A program made the translations under genes and the position numbers. A stretch of 18,067 bases of DNA, taken from assembly GCA_955652635.1 (NCBI GenBank), contig CATPBN010000188.1, forward strand, positions 1 to 18,067. The letters are read 5' to 3'. Below the pieces are notes generated by a model that had not been told where the DNA came from, did no database searches, and saw nothing but the letters and a program-made list of their open reading frames with translations. Source of the stretch: an uncultured Gemmatimonadaceae bacterium. GTDB lineage: Bacteria > Gemmatimonadota > Gemmatimonadetes > Gemmatimonadales > Gemmatimonadaceae. Below, piece by piece: positions 6,771 to 13,696 of this stretch (position 1 is the stretch's first letter; each line of letters opens with the position of its first letter).

Positions 6771-8603
6771 CTACCCGGCTGAAGGAACCATGGACGCCTC
6801 GTCGGCGTCCCCGAACTGCAGCGAATACAGACGATGGTACGCGCCACGCCTGGCCAGAAGCTCGGCGTGCGTACCCCGCTCGACGATTTCACCGCGATCG
6901 AGTACGAGAATTTGATCGGCGTGCGTGATCGTGGACAGCCTGTGTGCGATCACGAACACCGTCCTGCCTTGCAAGAGTCGGTCAACCGCCTCCTGTACCA
7001 GGCGTTCCGACTCGGTATCGAGCGCGGAAGTGGCTTCATCGAGAATGAGGATCGGCGGGTCGGTGAGCAAGGCCCGGGCAATCGCCAGCCGCTGTCTCTG
7101 TCCGCCGGACAGGCGCGTGCCACGCTCACCAAGGAGCGTATCGTAGCCGCGCGGCAGCTCCATTATGAATTCGTGCGCGTTTGCCGCCCTCGCCGCCGCT
7201 TCGATCTGTTCCTGGGTATACCGATTGGCCGCGCCATACGCGATGTTGCTGCGCACGGTGTCGTGGAAGAGAACCGTCTCCTGGCTCACGATGCCCGTAA
7301 GGGAGCGAAGTGCCGGAAGCTTAATTTCACGAGTGTCGATCCCGTCGAGAAGAATCCGCCCGCTGGTCGGCTCGTAGAAGCGCGGGATCAGATCGACCAG
7401 AGTGCTCTTTCCAGAGCCGCTTGGGCCAACCAGCGCGACTACCTCGCCCTTGCTCGCGCTGAGGTCGATACTCGAAAGAACCGGCGCATCTCCATACGAG
7501 AAACTGACGTTCTCGAATTCCAGGTGCCGGTCGAACGTCGCCATGTCCCGGGTGCCGCGATCGCGTTGGAATTCCGCCGGCGAATCGAGGATCTCGAAGA
7601 GCCGCTCAGCCGACGCGAGAGAAGATTGCGCGGTGGTCCGCATCTGCGACAGCTGCTTCAACGGCTGGAGCAGCCGGAGAACGAGAGTGAGAAACGCGAG
7701 AAGGGTCGCGCCTGTCATGGTTCCGCTACTCAACACCTGCCAGGCGCCGATCCACAGGATGAGCACGGCGATGACCGTCCCGATGATCTCGGTCACCGGC
7801 GGCGCCAGCAGCGCCAGACGCGTCAGCTTGAGACTGCTGCGCGCGTACTTGTTGCTTCCCTCGGCGAACCTGCCTTCCTCGTACGCTTCAGTACCCGATG
7901 CTTTCACGAGACGGATTCCACTGATCGTCTCTTGAAGCACGCTCGTCATTTCTCCGTGCACGTTGCCGCGACGCAGGTTCCCTCGGCGCAGCTTCCGGAG
8001 CATCGGCTGCAGCGAGAATCCGAGCAGTGGCAGGATGACGAGCGCGATCAGCGACAGCTGCCACGAGATACTGAACAGGATCGCGATGTACACGAGCACC
8101 AGCGATGCGCTCTGCAGCGACTGCGTGACGATCTGGGTGAGAATGAGCCGCGTCTCAAACGTGTCGTTGATGACCCGTGAGAGGATTTGCCCCGCTTTCA
8201 TCTGCGTGAAGTAGCCTAGCGGGAGGTGCGCGAGGTGGCGATAAACGGCGTTGCGAAGGTCGCGCGTCACGAACTCCTGGAGCGTAGCGCCGAACTGGCC
8301 GGCGATCCACACCAGGAAATTCTTGAGGATGACGGCGATCAGAACGAGGATGATCACGTTCCGCAGCGAGTGCATTTCGTCGCCGGGCAGAATCCGACTG
8401 CCGACTGTCGCGTCGAGGAGCCTCGAGATCCACCCAGATCTCATCGCCGTCGCCGGCTGGTGAAAGAGGATGTTGAGGAATGGGATCAGGAGCGCGATCG
8501 CAAAGCCGTCGAGCAGCGCCGCGACGAGATTCGCCACGATCGTGATCGCCATGCGCCAGAAGTGAGGGCGCAGGTATGGAAGGAGCCGCTTATAAACCGG
8601 CAT
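6771..8603 (-). CDS. ABC transporter, MsbA-type lipid flippase (fused permease/ATPase)
   Basis: This 610-residue half-transporter has six predicted helices in the first ~320 residues and one complete ATPase domain. The ATPase shows Walker A GPSGSGKS at 393-400, the Q-loop Gln441, the ABC signature LSGGQ at 498-502, Walker B ILILDE at 518-523, a D-loop SALD and the switch His554. Size and order match MsbA-type exporters, which as homodimers flip lipid A-core or related glycolipids across the inner membrane. ATG 8603 starts the protein, with GTGAG a few nt upstream. It follows the PorX-like gene by 37 nt and is followed by glycosyltransferases and an LpxL-type acyltransferase, which supports a LOS/lipid A cargo. 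Multidrug or other glycolipid export by a related family member cannot be ruled out from sequence alone, so no symbol is given. Confidence 0.9.
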   Translation of the reverse strand: MPVYKRLLPYLRPHFWRMAITIVANLVAALLDGFAIALLIPFLNILFHQPATAMRSGWISRLLDATVGSRILPGDEMHSLRNVIILVLIAVILKNFLVWIAGQFGATLQEFVTRDLRNAVYRHLAHLPLGYFTQMKAGQILSRVINDTFETRLILTQIVTQSLQSASLVLVYIAILFSISWQLSLIALVILPLLGFSLQPMLRKLRRGNLRRGNVHGEMTSVLQETISGIRLVKASGTEAYEEGRFAEGSNKYARSSLKLTRLALLAPPVTEIIGTVIAVLILWIGAWQVLSSGTMTGATLLAFLTLVLRLLQPLKQLSQMRTTAQSSLASAERLFEILDSPAEFQRDRGTRDMATFDRHLEFENVSFSYGDAPVLSSIDLSASKGEVVALVGPSGSGKSTLVDLIPRFYEPTSGRILLDGIDTREIKLPALRSLTGIVSQETVLFHDTVRSNIAYGAANRYTQEQIEAAARAANAHEFIMELPRGYDTLLGERGTRLSGGQRQRLAIARALLTDPPILILDEATSALDTESERLVQEAVDRLLQGRTVFVIAHRLSTITHADQILVLDRGEIVERGTHAELLARRGAYHRLYSLQFGDADEASMVPSAG

Positions 8604-8640
8604 TGCTCACGATATTAACGCCGGTGTGTGCGGCCGGCAT

Positions 8641-10221
8641 TTACCGGCGCGGAGTGAGCAGCGCCAACGGGAGAATTACTTCTTCGGGCGTCACGCCCCC
8701 GTGAAGGAACGATCCGCGGTAACGGCTCTGGTACTCGCGCAGCTTCGTAGGGTAGACGAAGAAACAATCATTAGTCGCCAGTAACGTGTTGCCTCCGGCT
8801 CCGCGCCGCGGCAGCCTCAACATGTCCTCGCTCGAGAACAGGAGCGCCTGGTCCGGACGCTCAGCGCGCAGATCTTCGCCGAACTTGTAGCGGAGATTGG
8901 CGCTGGCGTCGCGCTTGGCGTACACCGTCGCGGGAGTGTTGCAGTGGATCGAGCCGTGATCGGTCGTGAGCAACACGGAGATCTTTCGCCTCGAGGCCTC
9001 CTTCAACACGCTGAACAGCGCCGACCGCTGGAACCACTGACGGGTGATCTGGCGAAGCGCGATCTCGTCGCGGGCGACCTCGTACAAGATCTGGGACTCG
9101 CTGCGGCCGTGGGTGAGAAGATCCACGAAGTTGAACACGAACGCGCTCACGCCCTCGGGTCCGATCGCAGTGCCAAGATGACGCTCGAGGTCGTCCGAGT
9201 TGGCGGCCGTCGAGATCTTCTGGTAGCGCACCGGGGTCTTTCCGCACAGCTCACCGAGATGCGCTTCGAGCAGCTCCCGTTCGTGCGCGTTGAGAGACTC
9301 ATCCTCGCGATCGGCGTTGCCCCACCAATCGGGAAGCCGTGCCGCTATCTCACCGGGGAATAAGCCGCTGAACAGCGCATTGCGAGAATATGGAGTGGCC
9401 GTCGGGAGTACAGCGTAGTAGTGCGTCGTCTCCACATCGAAGAACGGGGCGAGCAGCGGCTCGAGCACCCGCCACTGGTCGAGGCGCAGACAATCCACGA
9501 CGATGAACACCGCTGCCTTGTCGCGCTCCAGTATCGGCAGCAGGAATTCAGCGACGATGTCGATCGAGAGCGGCGGACGGTTCCCCTCGAGGTTCTTGAG
9601 CCATTCCGGATAGTTCTCCTTCATGTACAGGGCGAACTCGCGGTGCATGTCCGGATACAGACCCTGTAGCGACTCGTACAAGCCCATCTCGCCTGCCGCG
9701 GCGAGATCGACATCCCAGCGCATCAGCTCGTCGTAGCGGTCTATCCAACCGCGCCAGTCGAGGTTGTGGTCGCGCTCGAGCTCGATCGCGCGGAATCTTT
9801 CAACGAAGCTGCGTGCTATCGCCTGCTGTCGGATGCGCGGTCCTTCCAGGATCCGCGTCACCACGGTGAGCACCTGCCGCGGATTGATCGGCTTCACCAG
9901 GTAATCCCTGATGTTCACCCCGATCGCTTCCTTCAGCGTGGAGTCCTCCTCGCTCTTGGTCACCATCACCACGGGAAGCGTCGGAGCGATCTCGCGGACG
10001 TCGCGATACACCTCGAGCCCGCGCCTGCCCGGCATCTGCTCGTCGAGGAGCAGGATGTCGAATGGACGGCGCCTCAGCAGCTCGACCGCGTCGTCTGCGT
10101 TGCTCGCCCACTCTACGGTATAGCCTTTGGAACGAAGGAAGATGCGATGGGGCTCGAGGAGCTCACCTTCGTCGTCTACCCAGAGTATCGATTTTGGGGG
10201 GTTCAGGACCGGAACGGCCAT
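8641..10221 (-). CDS. porX: PorX-like response regulator with PglZ (alkaline-phosphatase-fold) domain
   Basis: This 526-residue protein has an N-terminal receiver domain and a C-terminal PglZ domain. The receiver shows acidic D16/D17, phosphoacceptor D60 (LLLDEQMPG), T88 and K110 (YLVKPINP). A helical linker spans about 125-230. The PglZ domain shows alkaline-phosphatase-like metal sites: D243 (VVDCLRLDQW), T274 (VLPTATPYSRN), D367 and H371 (NFVDLLTH), and D421/H422 (TTDHGSIHCN). In Bacteroidetes, PorX with the kinase PorY controls type IX secretion, and its PglZ domain is a zinc phosphodiesterase acting on small oligonucleotides. All these residues are kept here. I chose ATG 10221, which starts ten residues before the receiver beta-strand; a GTG at 10284 is possible but would overlap the divergent gene. 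No histidine kinase is in the window. It heads the envelope-glycolipid gene run. Confidence 0.88.
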   Translation of the reverse strand: MAVPVLNPPKSILWVDDEGELLEPHRIFLRSKGYTVEWASNADDAVELLRRRPFDILLLDEQMPGRRGLEVYRDVREIAPTLPVVMVTKSEEDSTLKEAIGVNIRDYLVKPINPRQVLTVVTRILEGPRIRQQAIARSFVERFRAIELERDHNLDWRGWIDRYDELMRWDVDLAAAGEMGLYESLQGLYPDMHREFALYMKENYPEWLKNLEGNRPPLSIDIVAEFLLPILERDKAAVFIVVDCLRLDQWRVLEPLLAPFFDVETTHYYAVLPTATPYSRNALFSGLFPGEIAARLPDWWGNADREDESLNAHERELLEAHLGELCGKTPVRYQKISTAANSDDLERHLGTAIGPEGVSAFVFNFVDLLTHGRSESQILYEVARDEIALRQITRQWFQRSALFSVLKEASRRKISVLLTTDHGSIHCNTPATVYAKRDASANLRYKFGEDLRAERPDQALLFSSEDMLRLPRRGAGGNTLLATNDCFFVYPTKLREYQSRYRGSFLHGGVTPEEVILPLALLTPRR

Positions 10222-10268
10222 ATGATCGGAATGTAGCCGAGGGGTGAGTCCGTGCCTAGATTCGGAGA
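10222..10268. promoter_or_regulatory. Short divergent promoter region between porX-like gene and the yebC operon
   Basis: Only 47 bp separate the two divergent starts, so promoters for both operons must be here or inside the genes. Toward porX, TAGGCA (10258-10253) and TACATT (10235-10230), 17 nt apart, each match the sigma70 consensus at four of six positions, and would place the transcript start at or just before the ATG. Toward the plus-strand gene, TAGATT (10257-10262) is a possible -10 with no good -35. No clear Shine-Dalgarno precedes either start. These are weak, eye-picked matches. Confidence 0.3.
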
Positions 10269-10715
10269 GTGATCGGCCAGCCACTTCGCTACACTCTTGT
10301 TACCCCTGTTTTTCGATTTCGCGCTCTGGCGGCGCTGTCGGGCCGGGCGTCGCTGGGCGGAGACCGCGAGACGCTCTTGGCCTGCCTCCAGCTCGGACGC
10401 CTGTGCGCCGGAATTGTCCCCCCTTATCAGCTGAGCCGGGACGTTACGCTCGAGCGGACCGAGCACACCAAACAGTGGCTGTCGTCGCTGGCGGTCCCGA
10501 GCGGAATCAGGTCCACTGCGTTCGGCATCACTGGCGCCTTGGCCGGGCACGATCGAGCCCGGTGCGCCGTCGCGTTTGAGGACCTTGTCAAAGCCGCCGT
10601 CGGGCAGTTAGATGAGGCATCACGCGCAGAGCTCAGTACGCTGGTGCAGGAGCTGGCGGCGTCTCCGACTGCGGGACATGCGCGGCACACAGTCACACAA
10701 TTTCATCCCAGCTGA
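10269..10715 (+). CDS. Hypothetical protein upstream of yebC
   Basis: This 148-residue protein is of no family I recognise. It has no signal peptide or membrane helix. It is alanine/leucine-rich, with a helical C-terminal part (AFEDLVKAAVGQLDEASRAELSTLVQELA). The central LQLGRLCAGIVPPYQLSRDVTLERTEHTKQWLSSL looks like a folded helical unit. It appears real because the codons are strongly G/C at the third position, it does not oppose a recognisable gene, and its stop lies 2 nt before the yebC ATG. An in-frame stop at 10257-10259 limits the start to the GTG at 10269 or later. The GGAG at 10264-10267 is too close to act as a normal ribosome binding site for that GTG, so leaderless initiation or a later start is possible. 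Function is unknown; context suggests coexpression with yebC-ruvCA. Confidence 0.6.
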   Translation: MIGQPLRYTLVTPVFRFRALAALSGRASLGGDRETLLACLQLGRLCAGIVPPYQLSRDVTLERTEHTKQWLSSLAVPSGIRSTAFGITGALAGHDRARCAVAFEDLVKAAVGQLDEASRAELSTLVQELAASPTAGHARHTVTQFHPS

Positions 10716-10717
10716 TC

Positions 10718-11461
10718 ATGGCCGGCCATAGCAAGTGGAAGCAGATAAAGCATTACAAGGCAGCGACCGATGCCAAGCGCGGCGCCCAGTTCACGAAGCT
10801 CATTCGTGAGATCACGATGGCGGCGAAGCTCGCCGGTGGCGATCCCGACCACAACCCTCGGCTCCGCACTGCGATAGACGCGGCAAAGGCCGGATCGATG
10901 CCGAAGGAGAACATCGAGCGCGCGATCAAGAAGGGAACGGGCGAGCTGGAAGGCGTTCACTACACCGAGGTGACCTACGAAGGCTATGGACCCGGCGGCG
11001 TCGCGATCCTCATCTCCGCGTTGAGTGACAACCCCACGCGCACCGTCGCCGAGATCCGGCACAAGCTCACCCGACTCGGCGGCAACCTTGGTCCTCCGCA
11101 TTCGGTGTCGTACCTATTCGACCGCAAGGGACAGATCTACATCGACTCGACGAAGTACGAAGAAGACGCAGCGATGGAAGCAGCACTCGACGCCGGAGCC
11201 GAGGACTTCCAGGTCGAAGGCGAGCAGTACATCGTGACGACCGACCCGCATTCGATGCACACCGTCCAGGCCGGGCTCGAGAAAGCCGGGTTTGCGATCG
11301 TAGAGGCCGAGGTCGCCTTCATTCCCAAGAGCACCGTGCACGTCGAGGGGAAAAACGCGGAGTCGGTGATAAAGCTGCTCGAGGAGCTCGAGGACCTCGA
11401 TGACGTTCAGAAGGTCTCGGCGAACTTCGACATGGACGTCGAGCAGATGACCGGTGCGTGA
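10718..11461 (+). CDS. yebC: YebC/PmpR (TACO1) family protein
   Basis: The 247-residue length is normal for the family. The N-terminus AGHSKWKQIKHYKAATDAKRG is the family signature, followed by FTKLIREITMAAKLAGGDPDHNPRLRTAI, KENIERAIKKGTGEL and YEGYGPGGVAI. These cytoplasmic proteins have been described as transcriptional regulators, and more recently as ribosome-associated factors helping translation of difficult stretches such as polyproline; which applies here is not visible. It starts at ATG 10718, 2 nt after the hypothetical gene, and its stop overlaps the ruvC GTG by 8 nt. The yebC-ruvC-ruvA order is a common, conserved bacterial arrangement. Confidence 0.96.
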   Translation: MAGHSKWKQIKHYKAATDAKRGAQFTKLIREITMAAKLAGGDPDHNPRLRTAIDAAKAGSMPKENIERAIKKGTGELEGVHYTEVTYEGYGPGGVAILISALSDNPTRTVAEIRHKLTRLGGNLGPPHSVSYLFDRKGQIYIDSTKYEEDAAMEAALDAGAEDFQVEGEQYIVTTDPHSMHTVQAGLEKAGFAIVEAEVAFIPKSTVHVEGKNAESVIKLLEELEDLDDVQKVSANFDMDVEQMTGA

Positions 11462-11981
11462 GTCAGGACCCGTCGTGGTCCTTGGCATCGATCCGGGCAC
11501 CGCGGTCACGGGTTACGGGGTTGTTCGAAAGGAAGGTCGCAATCCGCTGACGCTCGTGGAATGCGGCGTCATCCGCACCAAGCCGCGCGACGACCTGGCG
11601 CAGAGATTGGCGGAGATCCACGACGGCGTGGCAGAGCTGATTCGCCGACACAAGCCGACGGTTCTCTCGATCGAAGACATCTTCTACGCGCGCAACGTGC
11701 GCACGACGGTCGTACTCGGCCACGCGCGTGGCGTCATACTCCTCGCGGGGGCGCAGGCGGGGATCGAGATTCACGAATACCCGCCGTCGGAGATCAAGAA
11801 AGCTGTAGCAGGCACGGGCGCGGCCACCAAACTCCAGGTGCAGTTCATGGTGATGCGACTACTGAGATTGAAATCGGCGCCGCAGCCGACCGACGCGGCT
11901 GACGGCGTGGCTGCCGCGCTCGCGTTCGCGCTTGCGCCCGATTTGCCGAAGATCCAGCCAATCAGGTTCTCGGTCCGTTGA
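11454..11981 (+). CDS. ruvC: Crossover junction endodeoxyribonuclease RuvC
   Basis: This 175-residue Holliday-junction resolvase cuts symmetrically after branch migration by RuvAB. The RNase H-like active site is complete: D13 in VLGIDPGTAVTGYG, E74 in LSIEDIFYARN, and the C-terminal pair D147/D150 in PTDAADGVAAALA. Length and spacing match the Escherichia coli enzyme. It starts at GTG 11454 inside the end of yebC (8-nt overlap). Its stop overlaps the ruvA TTG by one TTGA unit, so the three genes are probably translationally coupled. Confidence 0.96.
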   Translation: MRESGPVVVLGIDPGTAVTGYGVVRKEGRNPLTLVECGVIRTKPRDDLAQRLAEIHDGVAELIRRHKPTVLSIEDIFYARNVRTTVVLGHARGVILLAGAQAGIEIHEYPPSEIKKAVAGTGAATKLQVQFMVMRLLRLKSAPQPTDAADGVAAALAFALAPDLPKIQPIRFSVR

Positions 11982-12574
11982 TCGGGCTCATCGAAGGAAA
12001 GCTCGTCGCAAAAGACCTCGACTCGATCGAGGTGATGACGAGTGGAGGCGTTGGTTACGAGATGAAGATCCCGCTGGGCGTATACGAGACGCTGCCCCGG
12101 GCGGGCGAGGACGTCACGCTGCACACGTCGCTGGTGGTAAAGGAAGATTCCTGGCAGCTGTTCGGGTTCGTGAGCGTGTTCGAGAAGCGACTGTTCGAGA
12201 AGCTGCTCACCGCAAACGGGGTCGGGCCGTCGCTGGCGATCGGCCTGTTGTCGGCACTTTCGGCTACGCGGCTGATCCGGGCTATTCGGGAGAAAGACAT
12301 TCCGACACTTCAGAGCGTGCCTCGCGTAGGAAGGAAGAAGGCGGAGCGACTGATTCTCGATCTCGGCGACAAGCTTGATGGATTGGGCGAGACAGGGCCC
12401 TCGGCTGCTCCGGCGACCGCGGCGGCCGATGACGCCTTGCGCGCGCTTGTCTCTCTTGGTTATTCCAGCGTCGATGCCGAGCGGGGAGTTCGCGCCGCGC
12501 TCGACGCTGGTGCAGCTTCAAAGTCGGCAGCCGAGCTGATCCGCGCTGCTCTGGCTAAAATGGGAGGTAGATAA
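11978..12574 (+). CDS. ruvA: Holliday junction branch migration protein RuvA
   Basis: This 198-residue protein tetramerises on Holliday junctions and recruits the RuvB motor. The N-terminal OB-fold begins IGLIEGKLVAKDLDSIEVMTSGGVGYEM, and SWQLFGFVSVFEKRLFEKLL follows. Two helix-hairpin-helix motifs are visible (LLTANGVGPSLAIGLLS and LQSVPRVGRKKAERLI). An alanine-rich linker near 143-153 leads to the C-terminal RuvB-binding domain (ALRALVSLGYSSVDAERGVRAAL). The start is TTG 11978, overlapping the ruvC stop. No ruvB follows; the next gene is a lipoprotein whose ribosome binding site, GGGAGG at 12562-12567, lies in the last ruvA codons. Confidence 0.95.
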   Translation: MIGLIEGKLVAKDLDSIEVMTSGGVGYEMKIPLGVYETLPRAGEDVTLHTSLVVKEDSWQLFGFVSVFEKRLFEKLLTANGVGPSLAIGLLSALSATRLIRAIREKDIPTLQSVPRVGRKKAERLILDLGDKLDGLGETGPSAAPATAAADDALRALVSLGYSSVDAERGVRAALDAGAASKSAAELIRAALAKMGGR

Positions 12575-12987
12575 TGAGAATCGTTCCGCTCGCTGGCCTC
12601 GTCGCAGGTGTTTTGGTCGCTTGCGCTCCTCCGTCGACTACCCGGGCGGCGCGTGACCCCAGAGTCATCACAAGGGAGGAGATCCTCGCTTCGCATACCA
12701 CCAACGCCTACGATGCAGTGAGCATGCTCCGGCCCAACTGGCTACAGTTTCACGGCCAGACCACGATAACCGGATCGGACACGGGCTACCCCAGGGTCTA
12801 CCTCGATCACATTCTGTACGGTGATCTCACATCGCTTAGAACGCTCGACGCGATTGGAGTCCTTGAGATTCATTACTACAATGGGGCCGAGGCGCAGAGT
12901 CGTTTTGGTCTGGGCAACGTCGCCGGCGCGATCGAGGTCGTTTTGGATCCAGCCAGTAGGAGTGAATTGCTATTCACCTTAGGGTGA
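12574..12987 (+). CDS. Small plug-like lipoprotein (paralogue of 14267-14695)
   Basis: This 137-residue protein has a lipoprotein signal: hydrophobic residues 4-16, then a lipobox LVAC with Cys17. The mature part carries TNAYDAVSMLRPNWLQFHG, then RVYLDHILYGDLTSLRTL, VLEIHYYNGAEAQSRFG and GAIEVVLDP. The order resembles the plug domain of TonB-dependent receptors ('V-x-LDG ... L ... I ... IE-x-Y-x-G ... A-x-x-x-G ... G-x-I-x-I'), but no barrel follows. It begins at ATG 12574, overlapping the ruvA stop (TAATG), with GGGAGG six nt upstream, so it is coupled to ruvA. By eye it is roughly 40% identical to the second lipoprotein over about 85 residues. It likely sits on the outer or inner membrane facing the periplasm; the function is unknown. 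Its 3' end contains the tetR promoter. Confidence 0.8.
   Translation: MRIVPLAGLVAGVLVACAPPSTTRAARDPRVITREEILASHTTNAYDAVSMLRPNWLQFHGQTTITGSDTGYPRVYLDHILYGDLTSLRTLDAIGVLEIHYYNGAEAQSRFGLGNVAGAIEVVLDPASRSELLFTLG
12962..12977. promoter_or_regulatory. Operator-like palindrome 1 upstream of tetR-family gene
   Basis: GTGAAT and ATTCAC form a perfect 6+6 inverted repeat around a 4-nt spacer (16 bp in all). It has the same half-site as the second palindrome, and the two centres are 22 bp apart, about two helical turns. It lies in the last codons of the lipoprotein gene and covers the candidate -35 box. It is probably a binding site for the TetR-family product; this is inferred from position. Confidence 0.6.
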
Positions 12988-12995
12988 ATTAGAAT
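12967..12995 (+). promoter_or_regulatory. Candidate sigma70-type promoter of tetR-family gene
   Basis: TTGCTA (12967-12972) and TAGAAT (12990-12995) are separated by 17 nt, a good match in spacing and boxes. Transcription would start around 13002-13004, at or just before the ATG, and no Shine-Dalgarno is present, which implies a leaderless or near-leaderless message. The -35 lies in palindrome 1 and the -10 in palindrome 2, so repressor binding would block polymerase. Confidence 0.55.
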
Positions 12996-12999
12996 TCAC
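12984..12999. promoter_or_regulatory. Operator-like palindrome 2 upstream of tetR-family gene
   Basis: GTGAATT and AATTCAC form a perfect 7+7 inverted repeat with a 2-nt spacer (16 bp in all), ending four nt before the tetR start codon. It repeats the half-site of palindrome 1. The arms between the two sites (ATTCACC at 12972-12978 and GGTGAAT at 12983-12989) also form a perfect inverted repeat, so four half-sites alternate in direction. Confidence 0.65.
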
Positions 13000-13003
13000 T
13001 TTA

Positions 13004-13696
13004 ATGACATCTGCCTCACTGCCGACGTTCCAGGAACGCGGCCGAAATACGCTCCAGCGGCTGCTCGACGCGGCCGAGCGGACGCTGGAATCTGACGGGC
13101 TCGAAGGAGCTACGGTCCCGGCGATTGCCGCCCAGGCAGGCATGTCGGTGGGAAATGTCTACAAGCGCTTCCGCGACAAGGATTCCCTGCTCCAGGCCGT
13201 CTACGAGCGCTTCTTCCTCGATTCCTTTGCGGCGAACGAATTCGCGCTGGATCCCGCCAAGTGGGAAGGAGCCCCGACGGCCGATCTCCTCTCCACTTTG
13301 GTGTCGGGGATGATCGAGGGGTATCGCATCCGGCGCTCCCTGGTTCGAGCTCTTCTCCTCTATGCCCAGACTCACCCGGACCCTGCATTCAGGTCGCATT
13401 CGGAGCAGCTGCGGCTTCAGACTCTTGGACTGTTTGAGCGGCTGCTTCGCGATCGCCGGGCGGACATAGGCCATCCCCACCCCGAGCGCGCGATCAGGTT
13501 CGTGGTCACGCTGATCGGGCATGCGCTCGAGACCGCCGTCCTGTCGGAAGCTGGCGGCGGGTTATCGAGCGGCGACTTCCTGTCGCACCCGGCGGAGACC
13601 GCGAGCGAGCTGTCCCGGATCGTCTACGGCTACCTCCGGGTGAGGGGCAGCGAGCGACCTCGCGCGCTCAGCCAGTCTCGGCGGTTATCGGGCTGA
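13004..13696 (+). CDS. TetR/AcrR-family transcriptional regulator
   Basis: This 230-residue cytoplasmic DNA-binding protein has the N-terminal TetR helix-turn-helix: LLDAAERTLESDGLEGATVPAIAAQAGMSVGNVYKRFRDKDSLL, about residues 20-63. The ligand-binding C-terminal helical domain is unassigned to any effector. The start at ATG 13004 lies four nt after a perfect palindrome and no ribosome binding site is visible. Two palindromes and a promoter lie immediately upstream, so autorepression is likely. Target genes cannot be named; adjacent candidates are the upstream lipoprotein (operator inside its 3' end) and the convergent DUF4242 gene. Its last 29 nt overlap that convergent gene. TetR family membership is firm; regulation is inferred. 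Confidence 0.92.
   Translation: MTSASLPTFQERGRNTLQRLLDAAERTLESDGLEGATVPAIAAQAGMSVGNVYKRFRDKDSLLQAVYERFFLDSFAANEFALDPAKWEGAPTADLLSTLVSGMIEGYRIRRSLVRALLLYAQTHPDPAFRSHSEQLRLQTLGLFERLLRDRRADIGHPHPERAIRFVVTLIGHALETAVLSEAGGGLSSGDFLSHPAETASELSRIVYGYLRVRGSERPRALSQSRRLSG

Noticed and set aside
6834..8180. 448-codon plus-strand open frame opposite the MsbA-type gene
   Set aside because: Composition is Arg/Glu/Asp/Gln-rich with no domain, and it is antisense to a gene with every ABC motif intact; it arises from GC-rich codon bias.
8604..8640. GCCGG/CCGGC inverted repeat between porX-like and MsbA-type genes as a terminator
   Set aside because: Only a 5-bp stem with no T run after it; too weak to call a terminator, though slight attenuation is possible.
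10703..11101. 132-codon minus-strand open frame
   Set aside because: Antisense to yebC, whose family signature is complete.
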